DNA of 61,315 bases from positions 1-61,315 of the forward strand of contig CAKZMU010000052.1 in NCBI GenBank assembly GCA_937129145.1, read 5' to 3'. Under the pieces are notes generated by a model that was not told the origin of the DNA, made no database searches, and was given only the letters and a program-made list of their open reading frames with translations. How positions within the stretch are numbered: the stretch's first letter is position 1; every line of letters starts with the position of its first letter. Below, one piece after another: positions 35,745-45,445 of this stretch. A program made the position numbers and the translations under genes. Origin of the DNA: an uncultured Lacinutrix sp. Its GTDB lineage: Bacteria; Bacteroidota; Bacteroidia; Flavobacteriales; Flavobacteriaceae.

Positions 35745-36086
35745 TTAAATAATATCCAAGATTTTTTCAGGAGGGCGACCAATAACAGCTTTGTTGCCAT
35801 TTATTACTATAGGTCTTTCAATGAGTTTTGGATTTTGCGCCATGGCTTCTACAACTTCATCGTCAGTTAGTTGTTTGCCTTTATAGTTGTCTTTCCAAAT
35901 GGCTTCATTTTTTCTAACCAAATCCATAGGCGAAATCCCTAGTAAATTGATAATATCTTTAAGTTCTTTAGTTGTTGGAATGTCGTCCAAGTATTTTACA
36001 ATTTCAAAGTCTTTGCCTGATTCTTCTAATAGTTGTAAGCCACAACGCGATTTACTACATCTGTTATTATGGTATATTTTAATCAT
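35745..36086 (-). CDS. ArsC-family thioredoxin-fold reductase
   Basis: A 113-residue protein with the ArsC/Spx fold. The N-terminal NNRCSKSRCGLQLLEE carries the catalytic Cys (C9), and NPKLIERPIVINGNKAVIGRPPEKI contains the conserved Arg and cis-Pro region. It could be a glutaredoxin-dependent arsenate reductase or one of the ArsC-like proteins of other function (YffB type). No ars transporter or ArsR gene is adjacent, so I give no symbol. It lies 10 bases downstream of prfB on the same strand and may be co-transcribed. Confidence 0.82.
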   Translation of the reverse strand: MIKIYHNNRCSKSRCGLQLLEESGKDFEIVKYLDDIPTTKELKDIINLLGISPMDLVRKNEAIWKDNYKGKQLTDDEVVEAMAQNPKLIERPIVINGNKAVIGRPPEKILDII

Positions 36087-36096
36087 CTTATCATTA

Positions 36097-37204
36097 TTAT
36101 AAATTGTTGTCTTCGGTTTTTTGTCCCATCATCATTAAATACGATTTTAGGAACGGTTCAATATCGCCATCCATAACTGCATCTACATTCCCAGTTTCAT
36201 GATTGGAACGTACATCTTTTACCAATTTATAAGGATGCATGACATAGTTACGTATTTGACTTCCCCATTCAATTTTCATTTTCCCAGCTTCAATATCATC
36301 TCGTTGAGCCATTTGCTTTTGTAGTTCAATTTCATACAACTGCGACTTTAGCATTTGTAACGCTCTAGCACGATTATCATGTTGTGAACGTGTTTCTGAA
36401 CATTGAATTTGAATACCAGAAGGCTTGTGTAATAATTGTACTTTGGTTTCTACCTTATTCACGTTTTGCCCACCAGCACCACTAGAACGCGCTGTGGTAA
36501 TTTCAATATCTGCAGGATTTATGTCAATTTCAATAGTATCATCAACCAAAGGATACACATATACCGAAGCAAAACTTGTATGGCGTTTGGCGTTACTATC
36601 AAATGGTGAAATACGCACCAAACGATGCACACCATTTTCGCCTTTTAGCCAACCAAAGGCATAATCGCCTTCAATTTCCAGAGTGACAGTTTTTATGCCT
36701 GCAACATCACCTTCTTGAAAGTTGAGCTCTTTGACTTTAAAACCACTTTTTTCAGCATACATTAAATACATTCGCATGAGCATACTTGCCCAATCACAAG
36801 ATTCTGTGCCTCCAGCACCTGCAGTTATTTGTAGCACAGCACTAAGCGAATCTCCAGGTTCCGATAACATGTTTTTAAACTCTAGTTTTTCAATAAGGTT
36901 TAAGGCTTTATCGTATCTGTTTTGTACGTTTTCGGCTGTGGCTTCATCTTCTTTATAAAACTCGTAAATAACTTCAAGGTCTTCAATTAATGTTTTTGAA
37001 GTGTTGTAATCAAGCACCCAACTTTTTTTCTCACGAATGGATTTCATCACGATTTCCGCTTCCTTGGAGTCGTTCCAAAAATTTGGGTCAAACGTTTGCT
37101 CTTCTTCGTTTTGAATTTCTATAAGTTTGGCATCAATGTCAAAGATAGTGCCTTAGCTTGTCAAGGCGTGTATTGAGGTTTTTTATTTGGTCGGATGTAA
37201 TCAT
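36097..37204 (-). CDS. prfB: Peptide chain release factor 2, with programmed +1 frameshift
   Basis: RF2 recognises UGA and UAA stop codons and releases the peptide. Frame 0 runs from ATG 37204 for 21 codons ([11 protein letters not shown]... RHYL) to an in-frame TGA at 37141-37139. Shifting +1 at CTT-TGA-C (skipping base 37141) joins it to the main frame 37140-36097, giving about 368 residues. The main frame has the GGQ motif ([14 protein letters not shown]) and a tripeptide-anticodon region. The AAGG six bases before CTT is the expected Shine-Dalgarno-like stimulator. Free RF2 terminates at TGA and lowers its own synthesis. An ATG at 37050 is internal and not the start. Confidence 0.95.
37139..37144 (-). 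promoter_or_regulatory. prfB: Programmed +1 frameshift site of prfB
   Basis: The slip site CTTTGA, followed by C, is the classic RF2 recoding signal. Upstream on the same strand, CTAAGGCACTAT supplies AAGG as internal Shine-Dalgarno-like sequence. Confidence 0.92.
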
Positions 37205-37218
37205 GCTTCAATTTTCAA

Positions 37219-37249
37219 CAAAAATAGAATTATTAAGTGTTGTTCAAAA
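37219..37249 (-). promoter_or_regulatory. Promoter of prfB
   Basis: TATTTTTG (37226-37219) as -7 box and TTG (37249-37247) as -33 box, 20 bases apart, end 14 bases before the ATG at 37204. Confidence 0.6.
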
Positions 37250-37346
37250 CTATATGGTGAAGTTTATTTTCTTCCTTTTATGTCCTAATAAATTTATGTA
37301 GATTTATAATCTATTTTAAAATTTTACAACCAACACCTAATAACAC

Positions 37347-39752
37347 ATGAAAAAGCTCATTCTTTTAGCAATTTTTGCTATGGCTACCAGTTTTGCATTT
37401 TCTCAAGATAGTAAAGAGAAAGCATTAAAAAATTACAAAGGCTATTTTAATTTTTCTTACGACGAATCTAAGGACAAAATTTTACTCGATGTCAAGGGTT
37501 TAGATAAAGAATTTTTATACGTAAGCTCCTTGTCAAGCGGAGTTGGCTCTAATGATATAGGATTGGATAGAGGACAATTAGGAGGCGAACGTGTGGTAAA
37601 ATTCATTAAAACAGGAAACAAACTGCTATTGGTGCAACCCAATTTGCGTTATCGCGCTTTAACAGATAACGCCTTAGAACGTGCAAGTATAGAGCAAGCA
37701 TTTGCAAAATCTGTGCTATTCGGATTTCCTATTAAAGAAGAAAAGAAAGGCACTTACACCATCGATTTAACACCTTTTTTAATGCAAGACACTCATGGTG
37801 TGGCAAACCGTTTAAGAGGGTCGAGAGAAGGGTCGTATAGCTTGGATAAGAGCAAAAGTGCCATGTGGTTACCACGTACCAAAGCATTTCCAAAAAATAT
37901 AGAATTTGATGTATTATTAACATTTAAAGGACAACCAACAGGACGTAACTTAAGAAGCGTGACACCAACAGCGTCGTTGGTAACGGTAAATCAACATCAC
38001 TCATTTGTGGAATTACCAGATGATAATTATGAACCTCGTGAATTTGACCCAAGAAGTGGCGCTATTTCTATGTCGTATATGGATTACTCAACGCCAGTTC
38101 AAGAACAAATTAGAAAACGCTTTGTGGTTCGCCATAGATTACAAAAAAAGAACCCAGGTGCAGCTAAAAGTGAAGTGGTAGAGCCAATAATCTATTATTT
38201 AGATAATGGAACACCAGAGCCAATTCGTTCAGCTTTATTAGATGGCGCCAAATGGTGGAATCAAGCCTATGAAGCTGCTGGATTTATAAACGCATTTCAA
38301 GTAAAAATGTTACCAGACGATGCCGACCCAATGGATTGTAGATATAACGTTATTCAATGGGTACATCGTTCTACAAGAGGGTGGAGTTATGGAGGAAGTG
38401 TTACCGACCCAAGAACCGGCGAAATTATAAAAGGTCACGTAAGTTTAGGAAGTTTAAGGGTACGTCAGGATTTCTTAATTGCACAAGCGTTAATGAACAA
38501 ACCTTTCGCTGAGCGTGACGATAATTACCAACCTATGTTAGACATGGCTTTAGCAAGAATTAGGCAGTTAAGTGCGCATGAAGTGGGTCATACTATTGGC
38601 TTTGCACATAATTTTGCAGCAAGTGCTAATGGTAGAGCTTCTGTGATGGATTATCCGCATCCAACAATTACACTTAAAAATGATGAAGTAGATTTAAGCA
38701 ACGCCTATGCAGTTGGTATTGGCGATTGGGACAAAGTAACCGTGAAATACAGCTATGCCGAATTTGACAAAAATGCCAATGAAAGAGAAGAATTGAACAA
38801 GATTTTAGAAAACGCCAAAAACGACGGACTTCGTTTTATTACCGATAGTGATGCCAGAGCACAAGGAGGAGCGCATGCTTTAGCGCATTTATGGGATAAC
38901 GGAAAAACGGCTGCTGAAGAATTAAATAATGTTTTAGCTGTTAGAAAGAAAGCAATTACAAATTTCTCAGTAGATAATATTAGAACCAATGAGCCTTATT
39001 CAATGCTAGAAGATGTGTTTGTACCTTTATATTTCTTCCATCGTTACCAAACTGAAGCTGCGGCAAAGGTTGTTGGTGGATTGGATTATAATTATGTGGT
39101 GAAAGGCGACGGACAAATGACCGTTAAAAGCGTAGATGTCTCTGCACAAAAAGAAGCTTTAAACACCCTATTGCAAACTATTGATGCTAAAACGCTTGCC
39201 ATTCCAAAGAATAAATTAGAGTTATTTCCACCTCGAGCTATGGGTTATGGTAGAAGTAGAGAATCTTTTAAAGGAAAAACAGGTGTTGCTTTCGACCCTT
39301 TAAGTGCAGCATCTACAGCAAGCGATATGTCGTTACGATTATTGTTACACCCGCAACGTGCTAATAGAATGATTCAACAAAAAAGTTTAGATAGCAAGCA
39401 ATTAGGTCTTGAAGAAATGTTTAATATCCTTATTGATAATTCATTTAAAACGACTCATAAAGATGCGTACTTAACTGAAATTCAACAAATGATTAATTTG
39501 AACGTATTAAAATATTTAATGAACCTTGCTGCAAGCGACCAATCATTTTTCCAAGTAAAAGCTTTGGCCAATAAAGCGATTAGGGACATTGTCATGAACT
39601 CTTTGAGTTTAACAGATGCTTATAAAATGCAATATGCAATGTTGATGAAGCAATTTACAGATAACCCAAAAGAATTTGAGTTGCCGTCAGCACCTGGAAT
39701 TCCTGATGGGTCACCAATTGGTAGTGATATGTGTAATTACAACACTAATTAA
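37347..39752 (+). CDS. Secreted zinc-dependent metalloprotease (metzincin-like, DUF5117/DUF4953 type)
   Basis: A protein of 801 residues with signal peptide (MKKLILLAIFAMATSFAFSQ). The zinc motif HEVGHTIGFAH is at residues 411-421 (HExxHxxGxxH), and ASVMDYPHP just after it is a Met-turn. The N-terminal 230 residues (LDVKGLDKEFLYVSSLSSGVG, RGQLGGERVVKF) fit the DUF5117/5118 region found with this protease in Bacteroidota. It is probably periplasmic or surface-exposed. The substrate is unknown. A weak hairpin with eight T residues follows. Confidence 0.88.
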   Translation: MKKLILLAIFAMATSFAFSQDSKEKALKNYKGYFNFSYDESKDKILLDVKGLDKEFLYVSSLSSGVGSNDIGLDRGQLGGERVVKFIKTGNKLLLVQPNLRYRALTDNALERASIEQAFAKSVLFGFPIKEEKKGTYTIDLTPFLMQDTHGVANRLRGSREGSYSLDKSKSAMWLPRTKAFPKNIEFDVLLTFKGQPTGRNLRSVTPTASLVTVNQHHSFVELPDDNYEPREFDPRSGAISMSYMDYSTPVQEQIRKRFVVRHRLQKKNPGAAKSEVVEPIIYYLDNGTPEPIRSALLDGAKWWNQAYEAAGFINAFQVKMLPDDADPMDCRYNVIQWVHRSTRGWSYGGSVTDPRTGEIIKGHVSLGSLRVRQDFLIAQALMNKPFAERDDNYQPMLDMALARIRQLSAHEVGHTIGFAHNFAASANGRASVMDYPHPTITLKNDEVDLSNAYAVGIGDWDKVTVKYSYAEFDKNANEREELNKILENAKNDGLRFITDSDARAQGGAHALAHLWDNGKTAAEELNNVLAVRKKAITNFSVDNIRTNEPYSMLEDVFVPLYFFHRYQTEAAAKVVGGLDYNYVVKGDGQMTVKSVDVSAQKEALNTLLQTIDAKTLAIPKNKLELFPPRAMGYGRSRESFKGKTGVAFDPLSAASTASDMSLRLLLHPQRANRMIQQKSLDSKQLGLEEMFNILIDNSFKTTHKDAYLTEIQQMINLNVLKYLMNLAASDQSFFQVKALANKAIRDIVMNSLSLTDAYKMQYAMLMKQFTDNPKEFELPSAPGIPDGSPIGSDMCNYNTN

Positions 39753-39771
39753 TATAATGTCAGGTTGAGTT

Positions 39772-39789
39772 CAGACAAGACCTTTTTTT
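39772..39789 (+). terminator. Weak terminator after the metalloprotease gene
   Basis: A short imperfect stem (AGGTT with GACCT) is followed by a run of seven to eight T residues. The stem is short, so confidence is low. Confidence 0.4.
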
Positions 39790-39833
39790 AATAAGTTTTA
39801 ATAAAAAGATTCCCTCTTTCGTGGGAAATAAAT

Positions 39834-40853
39834 ATGATTATAGATTTAAGAAGCGACACCGTTACTAAACCATCAAAAAGGATGCTAGACGCAATATTGT
39901 CGGCAGAAGTTGGCGACGATGTGTATAAAGAAGACCCAACAGTTAATGCCTTAGAAGAACGAATTGCCAACATGTTTGGTAAAGAATCTGCATTGTTTTT
40001 TCCAACAGGCAGTATGGCAAATCAAGCAGCGATTAAATTGCATACCAACCCTGGAGAGCAAGTTATTTGCGATAAATACGCACATGTATATAATTATGAA
40101 GGCGGAGGAGCGTCGTTTAACAGTGGTGTGTCATGTAAACTAATCGATGGACACAGAGGTATGTTTACAGCGCAACAAGTGGAAGCTTCTATAAATCCAC
40201 CAGATTTTTATCACAGTCCGTTAACCAGTTTGGTAGCTGTCGAAAATACCACAAACAAAGGTGGAGGAGCTTGTTGGGATTTTGAAGAAATTAAAAAAAT
40301 CAGAGCTGTTTGTGATAAGCACAACTTGGGATATCATTTAGATGGTGCACGTTTATGGAATGCATTGGTGACTAAAAACGAAACTGCAAAGCAATATGGC
40401 GAGGTGTTCGATACTATTTCGGTGTGTTTAAGCAAAGGTCTGGGTTGCCCTATTGGTTCGGTATTGGTTGGTGATGAGGCATTGATGCAAGGCGCTATTA
40501 GAATTAGAAAGATTTTTGGCGGAGGTATGCGTCAAGTTGGGTATTTGGCTGCAGCTGGATTATATGCCTTGGATAATAACATTAAACGATTAGGAGACGA
40601 CCATAAAAAAGCAAAAGAGATAGGAGACGTGCTAAGTACTTTATCTCAAATAAAAATTGTAGAACCAATTGAAACAAACATTGTTATTTTTGAATTGCAT
40701 CCTCAAGTAGATGAAAACGCTTTTGTGCAAAAACTTGCAGAAAATAACATACACATCATTGGTATGGGAGGCGGAAAACTACGTATGGTCACACATTTGG
40801 ATTATACTGATGTGATGCATGAGAAGTTGTTGAGTATTTTGAAGAAATTGTAA
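39834..40853 (+). CDS. ltaE: Low-specificity L-threonine aldolase
   Basis: A fold-type I PLP enzyme of 339 residues that splits threonine/allo-threonine into glycine and acetaldehyde. Family marks are the N-terminal LRSDTVTKPS, GDDVYKEDPTVNALEE, ALFFPTGSMANQAA, GYHLDGARLWNA and the PLP-binding Lys in CLSKGLGCPIGSVL. Length is typical. The start is 4 bases from an AT-rich leader. A small lipoprotein gene begins 9 bases after the stop. Confidence 0.93.
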   Translation: MIIDLRSDTVTKPSKRMLDAILSAEVGDDVYKEDPTVNALEERIANMFGKESALFFPTGSMANQAAIKLHTNPGEQVICDKYAHVYNYEGGGASFNSGVSCKLIDGHRGMFTAQQVEASINPPDFYHSPLTSLVAVENTTNKGGGACWDFEEIKKIRAVCDKHNLGYHLDGARLWNALVTKNETAKQYGEVFDTISVCLSKGLGCPIGSVLVGDEALMQGAIRIRKIFGGGMRQVGYLAAAGLYALDNNIKRLGDDHKKAKEIGDVLSTLSQIKIVEPIETNIVIFELHPQVDENAFVQKLAENNIHIIGMGGGKLRMVTHLDYTDVMHEKLLSILKKL

Positions 40854-40862
40854 ATTCATTGA

Positions 40863-41267
40863 ATGAAAAAACTATACTTGTTATTAATTATTGTTTTTTT
40901 ATCTGCTTGTAAAAACTATGAAGTCGTTTATTCTGATAAAGTTCCAAATGAAAGAGACTTAAATATAATATCTTTTACGATTGGAGAAAATAAAAACTTA
41001 TTAACTTTTGTAAAAGATTTCTTTGAAGATGAAGTTTTAGTTTTAAGCGATAATCTTTTACTATTCAATGAAGTAATAACGACGGATGAGAATTTAGATG
41101 CTGCTCGTGGAATAGAATTCCCAAAAGATGCAAAAGAAATACAAATCAAAATAAACAATAAAACTATAATTCTTGAAAATTTGAATGATTATAGGTTTAT
41201 ATATGTATATAAAAATGGTAAAAAGTATAGTATTCAATATATGAAAAAACCAATATTGTTTAACTAA
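40863..41267 (+). CDS. Small lipoprotein of unknown function
   Basis: A 134-residue protein with a lipoprotein signal (MKKLYLLLIIVFLSAC), lipobox LSAC and Cys16 as the acylated residue. The remainder is a small alpha/beta region with no recognised motif. It starts 9 bases after the threonine aldolase gene, which suggests co-transcription, though no functional link is apparent. Confidence 0.78.
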   Translation: MKKLYLLLIIVFLSACKNYEVVYSDKVPNERDLNIISFTIGENKNLLTFVKDFFEDEVLVLSDNLLLFNEVITTDENLDAARGIEFPKDAKEIQIKINNKTIILENLNDYRFIYVYKNGKKYSIQYMKKPILFN

Positions 41268-41322
41268 AAATCAGGCTAACTCTTTATATTTCGTATATTC
41301 AAATAAACTATTACACCAGTTT

Positions 41323-41730
41323 ATGCGAAATGTATTCTGTTTTTTATGTGTCTTTGGCTGTCTAATAAGTTGTAGCCCAAAAGATGCCAAGAAATACGTT
41401 TGGCATTCTCGAGAAGTCACAGCAACAGCTTATAATTCCTTAGCTTATCAAACAAGTTCGCAACCTAATATTACCGCATTTGGAGATTCTTTAAAACCAG
41501 GTATGAAATGCATTGCAGTTTCAAGAGATTTATTGGCTTTAGGTTTAAAGCACAACACATTAGTTACTATTGAAGGAATGGAAGGTATCTATCTAGTTAA
41601 AGACAAAATGAACAAACGCTGGAAAAACCGCATAGATATTTACATGGGAACAGACGTAAGAGCAGCAAAAGAATGGGGACGAAAAAAGTTAACGATTAGT
41701 TATCGTTTAGAAGTAAAAGACTCTATTTAA
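41323..41730 (+). CDS. 3D-domain lipoprotein (double-psi barrel)
   Basis: A 135-residue protein with signal and lipobox (CLISC). The body is a 3D domain: TATAYNS at the start, [22 protein letters not shown], and the name-giving aspartates in [18 protein letters not shown], as in MltA and RlpA-like cell-wall proteins. It may bind or cleave peptidoglycan in the periplasm. The 3' end overlaps the convergent ybaB gene by 8 bases. Confidence 0.85.
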   Translation: MRNVFCFLCVFGCLISCSPKDAKKYVWHSREVTATAYNSLAYQTSSQPNITAFGDSLKPGMKCIAVSRDLLALGLKHNTLVTIEGMEGIYLVKDKMNKRWKNRIDIYMGTDVRAAKEWGRKKLTISYRLEVKDSI

Positions 41731-42046
41731 ACATATCCATTCCAGGAATATTTGGCATACCTTCTTTAGCAACAGCAGCCACTTCAGTTTCATGAACATT
41801 ACCAGCTTTTTCAATCGCTTTGTTAAGCGTTAAAACTAAATAATCTTCGAATTGCTCTTTATCTTCCAGTAATTGCTCATCAACTTCAATAGATTTTATG
41901 GCTCTATTTCCAGTCATGGTTACTTTTAACAAACCATCACTACTGGATTCATCAATATAAACTGAGTTTAATCGCTCTTTGGTCGCTTCAACTTTGGCTT
42001 GGGTTTCTTTAAGTTTTCCCATCATTCCCATTAAATCTCCGAACAT
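41723..42046 (-). CDS. YbaB/EbfC-family nucleoid-associated protein
   Basis: A 107-residue protein with the EbfC fold: N-terminal helix [19 protein letters not shown], central strands [24 protein letters not shown]-terminal helix [20 protein letters not shown]. These proteins bind DNA as dimers and coat the nucleoid. There is no dnaX or recR neighbour as in enterobacteria. Its promoter is back-to-back with that of the oligopeptidase gene. Confidence 0.9.
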   Translation of the reverse strand: MFGDLMGMMGKLKETQAKVEATKERLNSVYIDESSSDGLLKVTMTGNRAIKSIEVDEQLLEDKEQFEDYLVLTLNKAIEKAGNVHETEVAAVAKEGMPNIPGMDMFK

Positions 42047-42071
42047 AATTTTAAGTTTTAGGTTTCTGCTA

Positions 42072-42079
42072 CAAAACTA
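42072..42079 (-). promoter_or_regulatory. Putative -7 box of the ybaB-type gene
   Basis: TAGTTTTG on the minus strand, exact TAnnTTTG, 25 bases before the ATG at 42046. Confidence 0.55.
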
Positions 42080-42090
42080 TTTAATTTTTC

Positions 42091-42098
42091 TATTTTTG
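42091..42098 (+). promoter_or_regulatory. Putative -7 box of the oligopeptidase gene
   Basis: TATTTTTG, exact TAnnTTTG, 30 bases before the TTG start at 42129. It lies only 11 bases from the divergent ybaB -7 box, so the two promoters must overlap. Confidence 0.55.
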
Positions 42099-42128
42099 AA
42101 CGCTAAAGAAAGCCTAAAATTTATCTTC

Positions 42129-44189
42129 TTGAAAAAAAACAATTTCCCTCCAAATGCAAAACAAATTCCAAAGGAATTAAAAGCTCATAACGATGTAAGA
42201 ATCGATAATTACTTTTGGCTAAACGATAGGGAAAACCCTGAAGTCATCGATTATTTAGAACAAGAAAATGCCTATTGCGATAGTATGCTTAAACATACCG
42301 AGCAGTTTCAGAAGGATTTGTTCGAAGAAATGAAATCGCGCATTAAAGAAGACGACCAATCGGTACCTTATAAGTACAATGGCTATTGGTATATCGTAAA
42401 GTTTGAAACTGGAAAAGGCTATCCTATTTATGTGAGACGAAAAGAAACACTAGATGCTCCAGATGAATTGTTGTTCGATTGCAATAAAATGGCAGAAGGC
42501 GAGTCTTATTTTAAACTTACAGGCATTAGTATAAGTCCAGACAACTCCAAAGTCGCGTATGCTCTAGATACTGTGGGAAGACGCCAATACACCATTCATA
42601 TAAAAGACTTAAAGACCAATACATTATTTCCTGAGCGTATTACCAATGTTACTGGGTCTTGTGCTTGGGCAAATGACAATAACACCTTGTTTTATACTCA
42701 AAAAAATGAGCAAACATTGCGCTCGGAGAAAGTTTTCAAGCATGAATTAGGAACAGGCTCAGAAAATGACCAACTCGTTTACCATGAAAAGGACGATACC
42801 TTTAATGTGACTGTAAATAAATCCAAATCAAGACAATACATTATCATTGGCAGTCATAGTACTTTGACCAATGAATACCAAATATTAAACGCCAATTCAC
42901 CAAACGATGAATTCGTTTTATTTCAAGAGCGTATTAGAGGCCTCGAATACAGTATGTCGCATTTTGAAGACCATTTTTATATACTGACCAACCTTGATAA
43001 TGCCACCAATTTTAAACTCATGAAAACCAATGTCAATAATACTGCTATTGAACATTGGGAAGATGTGATTCCGCATCGGAAAGATGTCATGCTTGAAGGA
43101 ATTGACATTTTTAAAGAATTCCTGGTTATTAGCGAACGAGAAAATGGCTTGAATAATATCAGAATCAAACGTTGGGATAATACCGACGATTATTATTTAC
43201 CTTTCGATAATGAAACCTATACTGCTTACACAAGTACCAATGTAGATTTTGATACCACGATTTTGCGTTATGGCTATAATTCGTTAACTACACCTGCGTC
43301 CATTATCGATTTTGACATGGTCAATAAAACCAAAGATGTTAAAAAAGAGCAGGAAGTTTTAGGTGGGAAATTCGATAAAAACAATTACGTGTCCGAGCGT
43401 ATTTGGGCAACGGCTGATGATGGTACAAAAATCCCAATGTCTGTGGTACGCCATAAAAACACTAAAAAGAGCAAAGACACACCCTTGTTGATGTATGCTT
43501 ACGGTTCGTATGGACATACTATTGACCCATATTTTTCATCTATCAGATTGAGTTTACTTGACAGAGGGTTTATTTATGTGATTGCACACATTAGAGGAGG
43601 AGAATACTTGGGCAGACCTTGGTACGAAAACGGAAAATTACTACTAAAGAAAAACACGTTTACTGATTTTATATCGTGTTCAAAACATGTTATCAATGAC
43701 AATTATACGTCACCACAGCATTTATACGCTATGGGCGGAAGTGCAGGAGGTTTGCTTATGGGAAGTATTATAAACATGGCGCCAAATCTGTATAACGGAG
43801 TGGTGGCACAAGTTCCTTTTGTAGATGTAATTACGACGATGTTAGACGATTCTATTCCGTTAACCACAGGAGAATACGACGAATGGGGAAACCCAAACGA
43901 TTTGACATATTATAATTATATGAAATCCTATTCACCTTACGATAATGTCACAAACCAAGAGTATCCTAATCTGTTAGTAACTACAGGCTTGCATGATAGT
44001 CAGGTGCAGTATTGGGAACCAGCAAAATGGATTGCCAAATTACGAACACACAAAACAAACGATTCACTTCTATTATTAAAAACCAATATGGATGCAGGAC
44101 ATGGTGGTGCTTCTGGTCGTTTTGAATCGCTAAAAGAAGATGCGCTAGAGTTTGCTTTTTTATTTGATTTAGAAGGAATTTCAGCATAA
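42129..44189 (+). CDS. ptrB: Prolyl-oligopeptidase-family serine peptidase (oligopeptidase B)
   Basis: An S9A peptidase with an N-terminal seven-bladed propeller and C-terminal alpha/beta hydrolase domain. The catalytic Ser is in YAMGGSAGGLLMG, Asp in TTGLHDSQVQYWEPAKW and His in MDAGHGGASGR. FWLNDRENPEVIDYLEQEN near the start is the usual oligopeptidase B opening. The frame extends back to an ATG at 41979, but that lies inside ybaB, upstream of the promoter, and adds an unnatural hydrophobic leader. No ATG fits, so TTG at 42129 is the likely start (686 residues). Confidence 0.85.
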   Translation: MKKNNFPPNAKQIPKELKAHNDVRIDNYFWLNDRENPEVIDYLEQENAYCDSMLKHTEQFQKDLFEEMKSRIKEDDQSVPYKYNGYWYIVKFETGKGYPIYVRRKETLDAPDELLFDCNKMAEGESYFKLTGISISPDNSKVAYALDTVGRRQYTIHIKDLKTNTLFPERITNVTGSCAWANDNNTLFYTQKNEQTLRSEKVFKHELGTGSENDQLVYHEKDDTFNVTVNKSKSRQYIIIGSHSTLTNEYQILNANSPNDEFVLFQERIRGLEYSMSHFEDHFYILTNLDNATNFKLMKTNVNNTAIEHWEDVIPHRKDVMLEGIDIFKEFLVISERENGLNNIRIKRWDNTDDYYLPFDNETYTAYTSTNVDFDTTILRYGYNSLTTPASIIDFDMVNKTKDVKKEQEVLGGKFDKNNYVSERIWATADDGTKIPMSVVRHKNTKKSKDTPLLMYAYGSYGHTIDPYFSSIRLSLLDRGFIYVIAHIRGGEYLGRPWYENGKLLLKKNTFTDFISCSKHVINDNYTSPQHLYAMGGSAGGLLMGSIINMAPNLYNGVVAQVPFVDVITTMLDDSIPLTTGEYDEWGNPNDLTYYNYMKSYSPYDNVTNQEYPNLLVTTGLHDSQVQYWEPAKWIAKLRTHKTNDSLLLLKTNMDAGHGGASGRFESLKEDALEFAFLFDLEGISA

Positions 44190-44202
44190 TTAAAAAAAAT
44201 TG

Positions 44203-44210
44203 TACTTTTG
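44203..44210 (+). promoter_or_regulatory. Putative -7 box of the cysteine-synthase-like gene
   Basis: TACTTTTG, exact TAnnTTTG, 41 bases before the ATG. It lies 13 bases after the oligopeptidase stop. Confidence 0.5.
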
Positions 44211-44251
44211 CCAAGTTGAAGAGTTGCGATTTGTAACTTTAAATTACATTT

Positions 44252-45292
44252 ATGAAACAAAGCAAAAATGTATTTGATAACGTGTTAAGCCTTATAGGAA
44301 ATACACCACTTATCAAACTTAATAAAATCACCTCAAGTTTTAAAGGCAATTACTTAGCAAAAGTTGAAGCTTTTAATCCAGGACATTCGTCCAAAGATAG
44401 AATAGCACTTCATATTATAGAGCAAGCCGAAAAAAAAGGCATCCTTAAACCTGGCGACACCATTATTGAAACTACTTCTGGTAACACAGGATTTAGTATT
44501 GCTATGGTAAGCATTATTAAAGGTTACGAATGTATTTTGGCAGTAAGTTCAAAATCTTCGCCTGATAAAATCGATATGCTTCGTACTATGGGAGCTAAGG
44601 TGTATGTGTGTCCTGCGCATGTTAGTGCAGACGACCCACGCTCGTATTACCAAGTTGCAAAGCGTTTGCATAAAGAAACTAAAGGTTCGGTATATATTAA
44701 CCAGTATTTTAATGAGTTGAATTTACAAGCACATTACGAAACGACTGGTCCTGAAATTTGGGAACAAACTGAAGGTAAAATAACTCATTTAGTGGCTTGT
44801 AGTGGAACAGGAGGTACCATTTCAGGAACTGCTAAGTTTTTAAAAGAACAAAACCCTGATATTAAAGTTATTGGTGTTGATGCTTACGGTTCTGTACTTA
44901 AAAAGTACCACGAAACAAGAGAGTTAGATACCGACGAGATTTATCCATACAGAATTGAAGGCTTAGGGAAAAATTTAATTCCAACAGCTACAGATTTTGA
45001 TGTGATTGATGAATTTGTAAAAGTAACTGACGAAGAAAGTGCACATACAGCACGTGAGATAGCTAGAACCGAAGGCTTATTTGTAGGTTATACAAGTGGC
45101 GCAGCAATGCAAGCTATAAAGCAATTGAATGAAGAAGGCGAATTTAAAAAAGGAGATGCCATAGTTGTTATTTTTCCAGACCATGGCTCACGTTATATGA
45201 GCAAAATTTATAGTGATAAATGGATGGAAGAACAAGGCTTTTTTGATAGTGAAAACGAAGTTACTATTAAAAAGACACAATATATTAATTAA
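44252..45292 (+). CDS. PLP-dependent cysteine-synthase/CBS-family enzyme (possible cysteate synthase)
   Basis: A fold-type II PLP enzyme of 346 residues. The PLP Lys is in [24 protein letters not shown] is the substrate loop and [14 protein letters not shown] the phosphate-binding loop. The family includes O-acetylserine sulfhydrylase, cystathionine beta-synthase and phosphoserine-dependent enzymes. HSSKDR rather than the usual SVKDR marks it as a divergent branch. The next gene, 153 bases on, is an acyl-CoA amino-acid condensing enzyme. Together they could make cysteate and then capnine for sulfonolipids. That function is inference. A plain cysteine or cystathionine synthase is the alternative. 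Confidence 0.82.
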   Translation: MKQSKNVFDNVLSLIGNTPLIKLNKITSSFKGNYLAKVEAFNPGHSSKDRIALHIIEQAEKKGILKPGDTIIETTSGNTGFSIAMVSIIKGYECILAVSSKSSPDKIDMLRTMGAKVYVCPAHVSADDPRSYYQVAKRLHKETKGSVYINQYFNELNLQAHYETTGPEIWEQTEGKITHLVACSGTGGTISGTAKFLKEQNPDIKVIGVDAYGSVLKKYHETRELDTDEIYPYRIEGLGKNLIPTATDFDVIDEFVKVTDEESAHTAREIARTEGLFVGYTSGAAMQAIKQLNEEGEFKKGDAIVVIFPDHGSRYMSKIYSDKWMEEQGFFDSENEVTIKKTQYIN

Positions 45293-45312
45293 CCATAATA
45301 ACTAACCAAACC

Positions 45313-45352
45313 AACCTGTAATACTTTTTATTAAAGTGTTACAGGTTTTTTT
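45313..45352 (+). terminator. Terminator between the synthase and oxoamine-synthase genes
   Basis: Fourteen-base arms (45313-45326 with 45334-45347, one wobble) containing AACCTGTAA/TTACAGGTT, a 7-base loop and seven T residues. Confidence 0.82.
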
Positions 45353-45400
45353 ATAAATAAGCAGATGCATATAGTGTATAAATTAATTATGCTGTAACAA

Positions 45401-45418
45401 TAAATTTGCATAATTTTG
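45401..45418 (+). promoter_or_regulatory. Two candidate -7 boxes of the oxoamine-synthase gene
   Basis: TAAATTTG (45401-45408) and TAATTTTG (45411-45418) both match TAnnTTTG exactly. Either could drive the ATG at 45446. I cannot tell which is used. Confidence 0.5.
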
Positions 45419-45445
45419 TCGCATCTAACTAAGACTAATAGCTGA

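Noticed and set aside
35745..36086. Arsenic-resistance operon
   Set aside because: Only an ArsC-fold protein is present; no ArsB, Acr3 or ArsR gene nearby.
37050..37050. ATG at 37050 as the prfB start
   Set aside because: It would drop a conserved N-terminal region; the frameshifted upstream frame restores the normal RF2 length.
41979..42128. N-terminal extension of oligopeptidase B from ATG 41979
   Set aside because: It overlaps ybaB on the other strand, lies upstream of the -7 box and has unnatural hydrophobic sequence.
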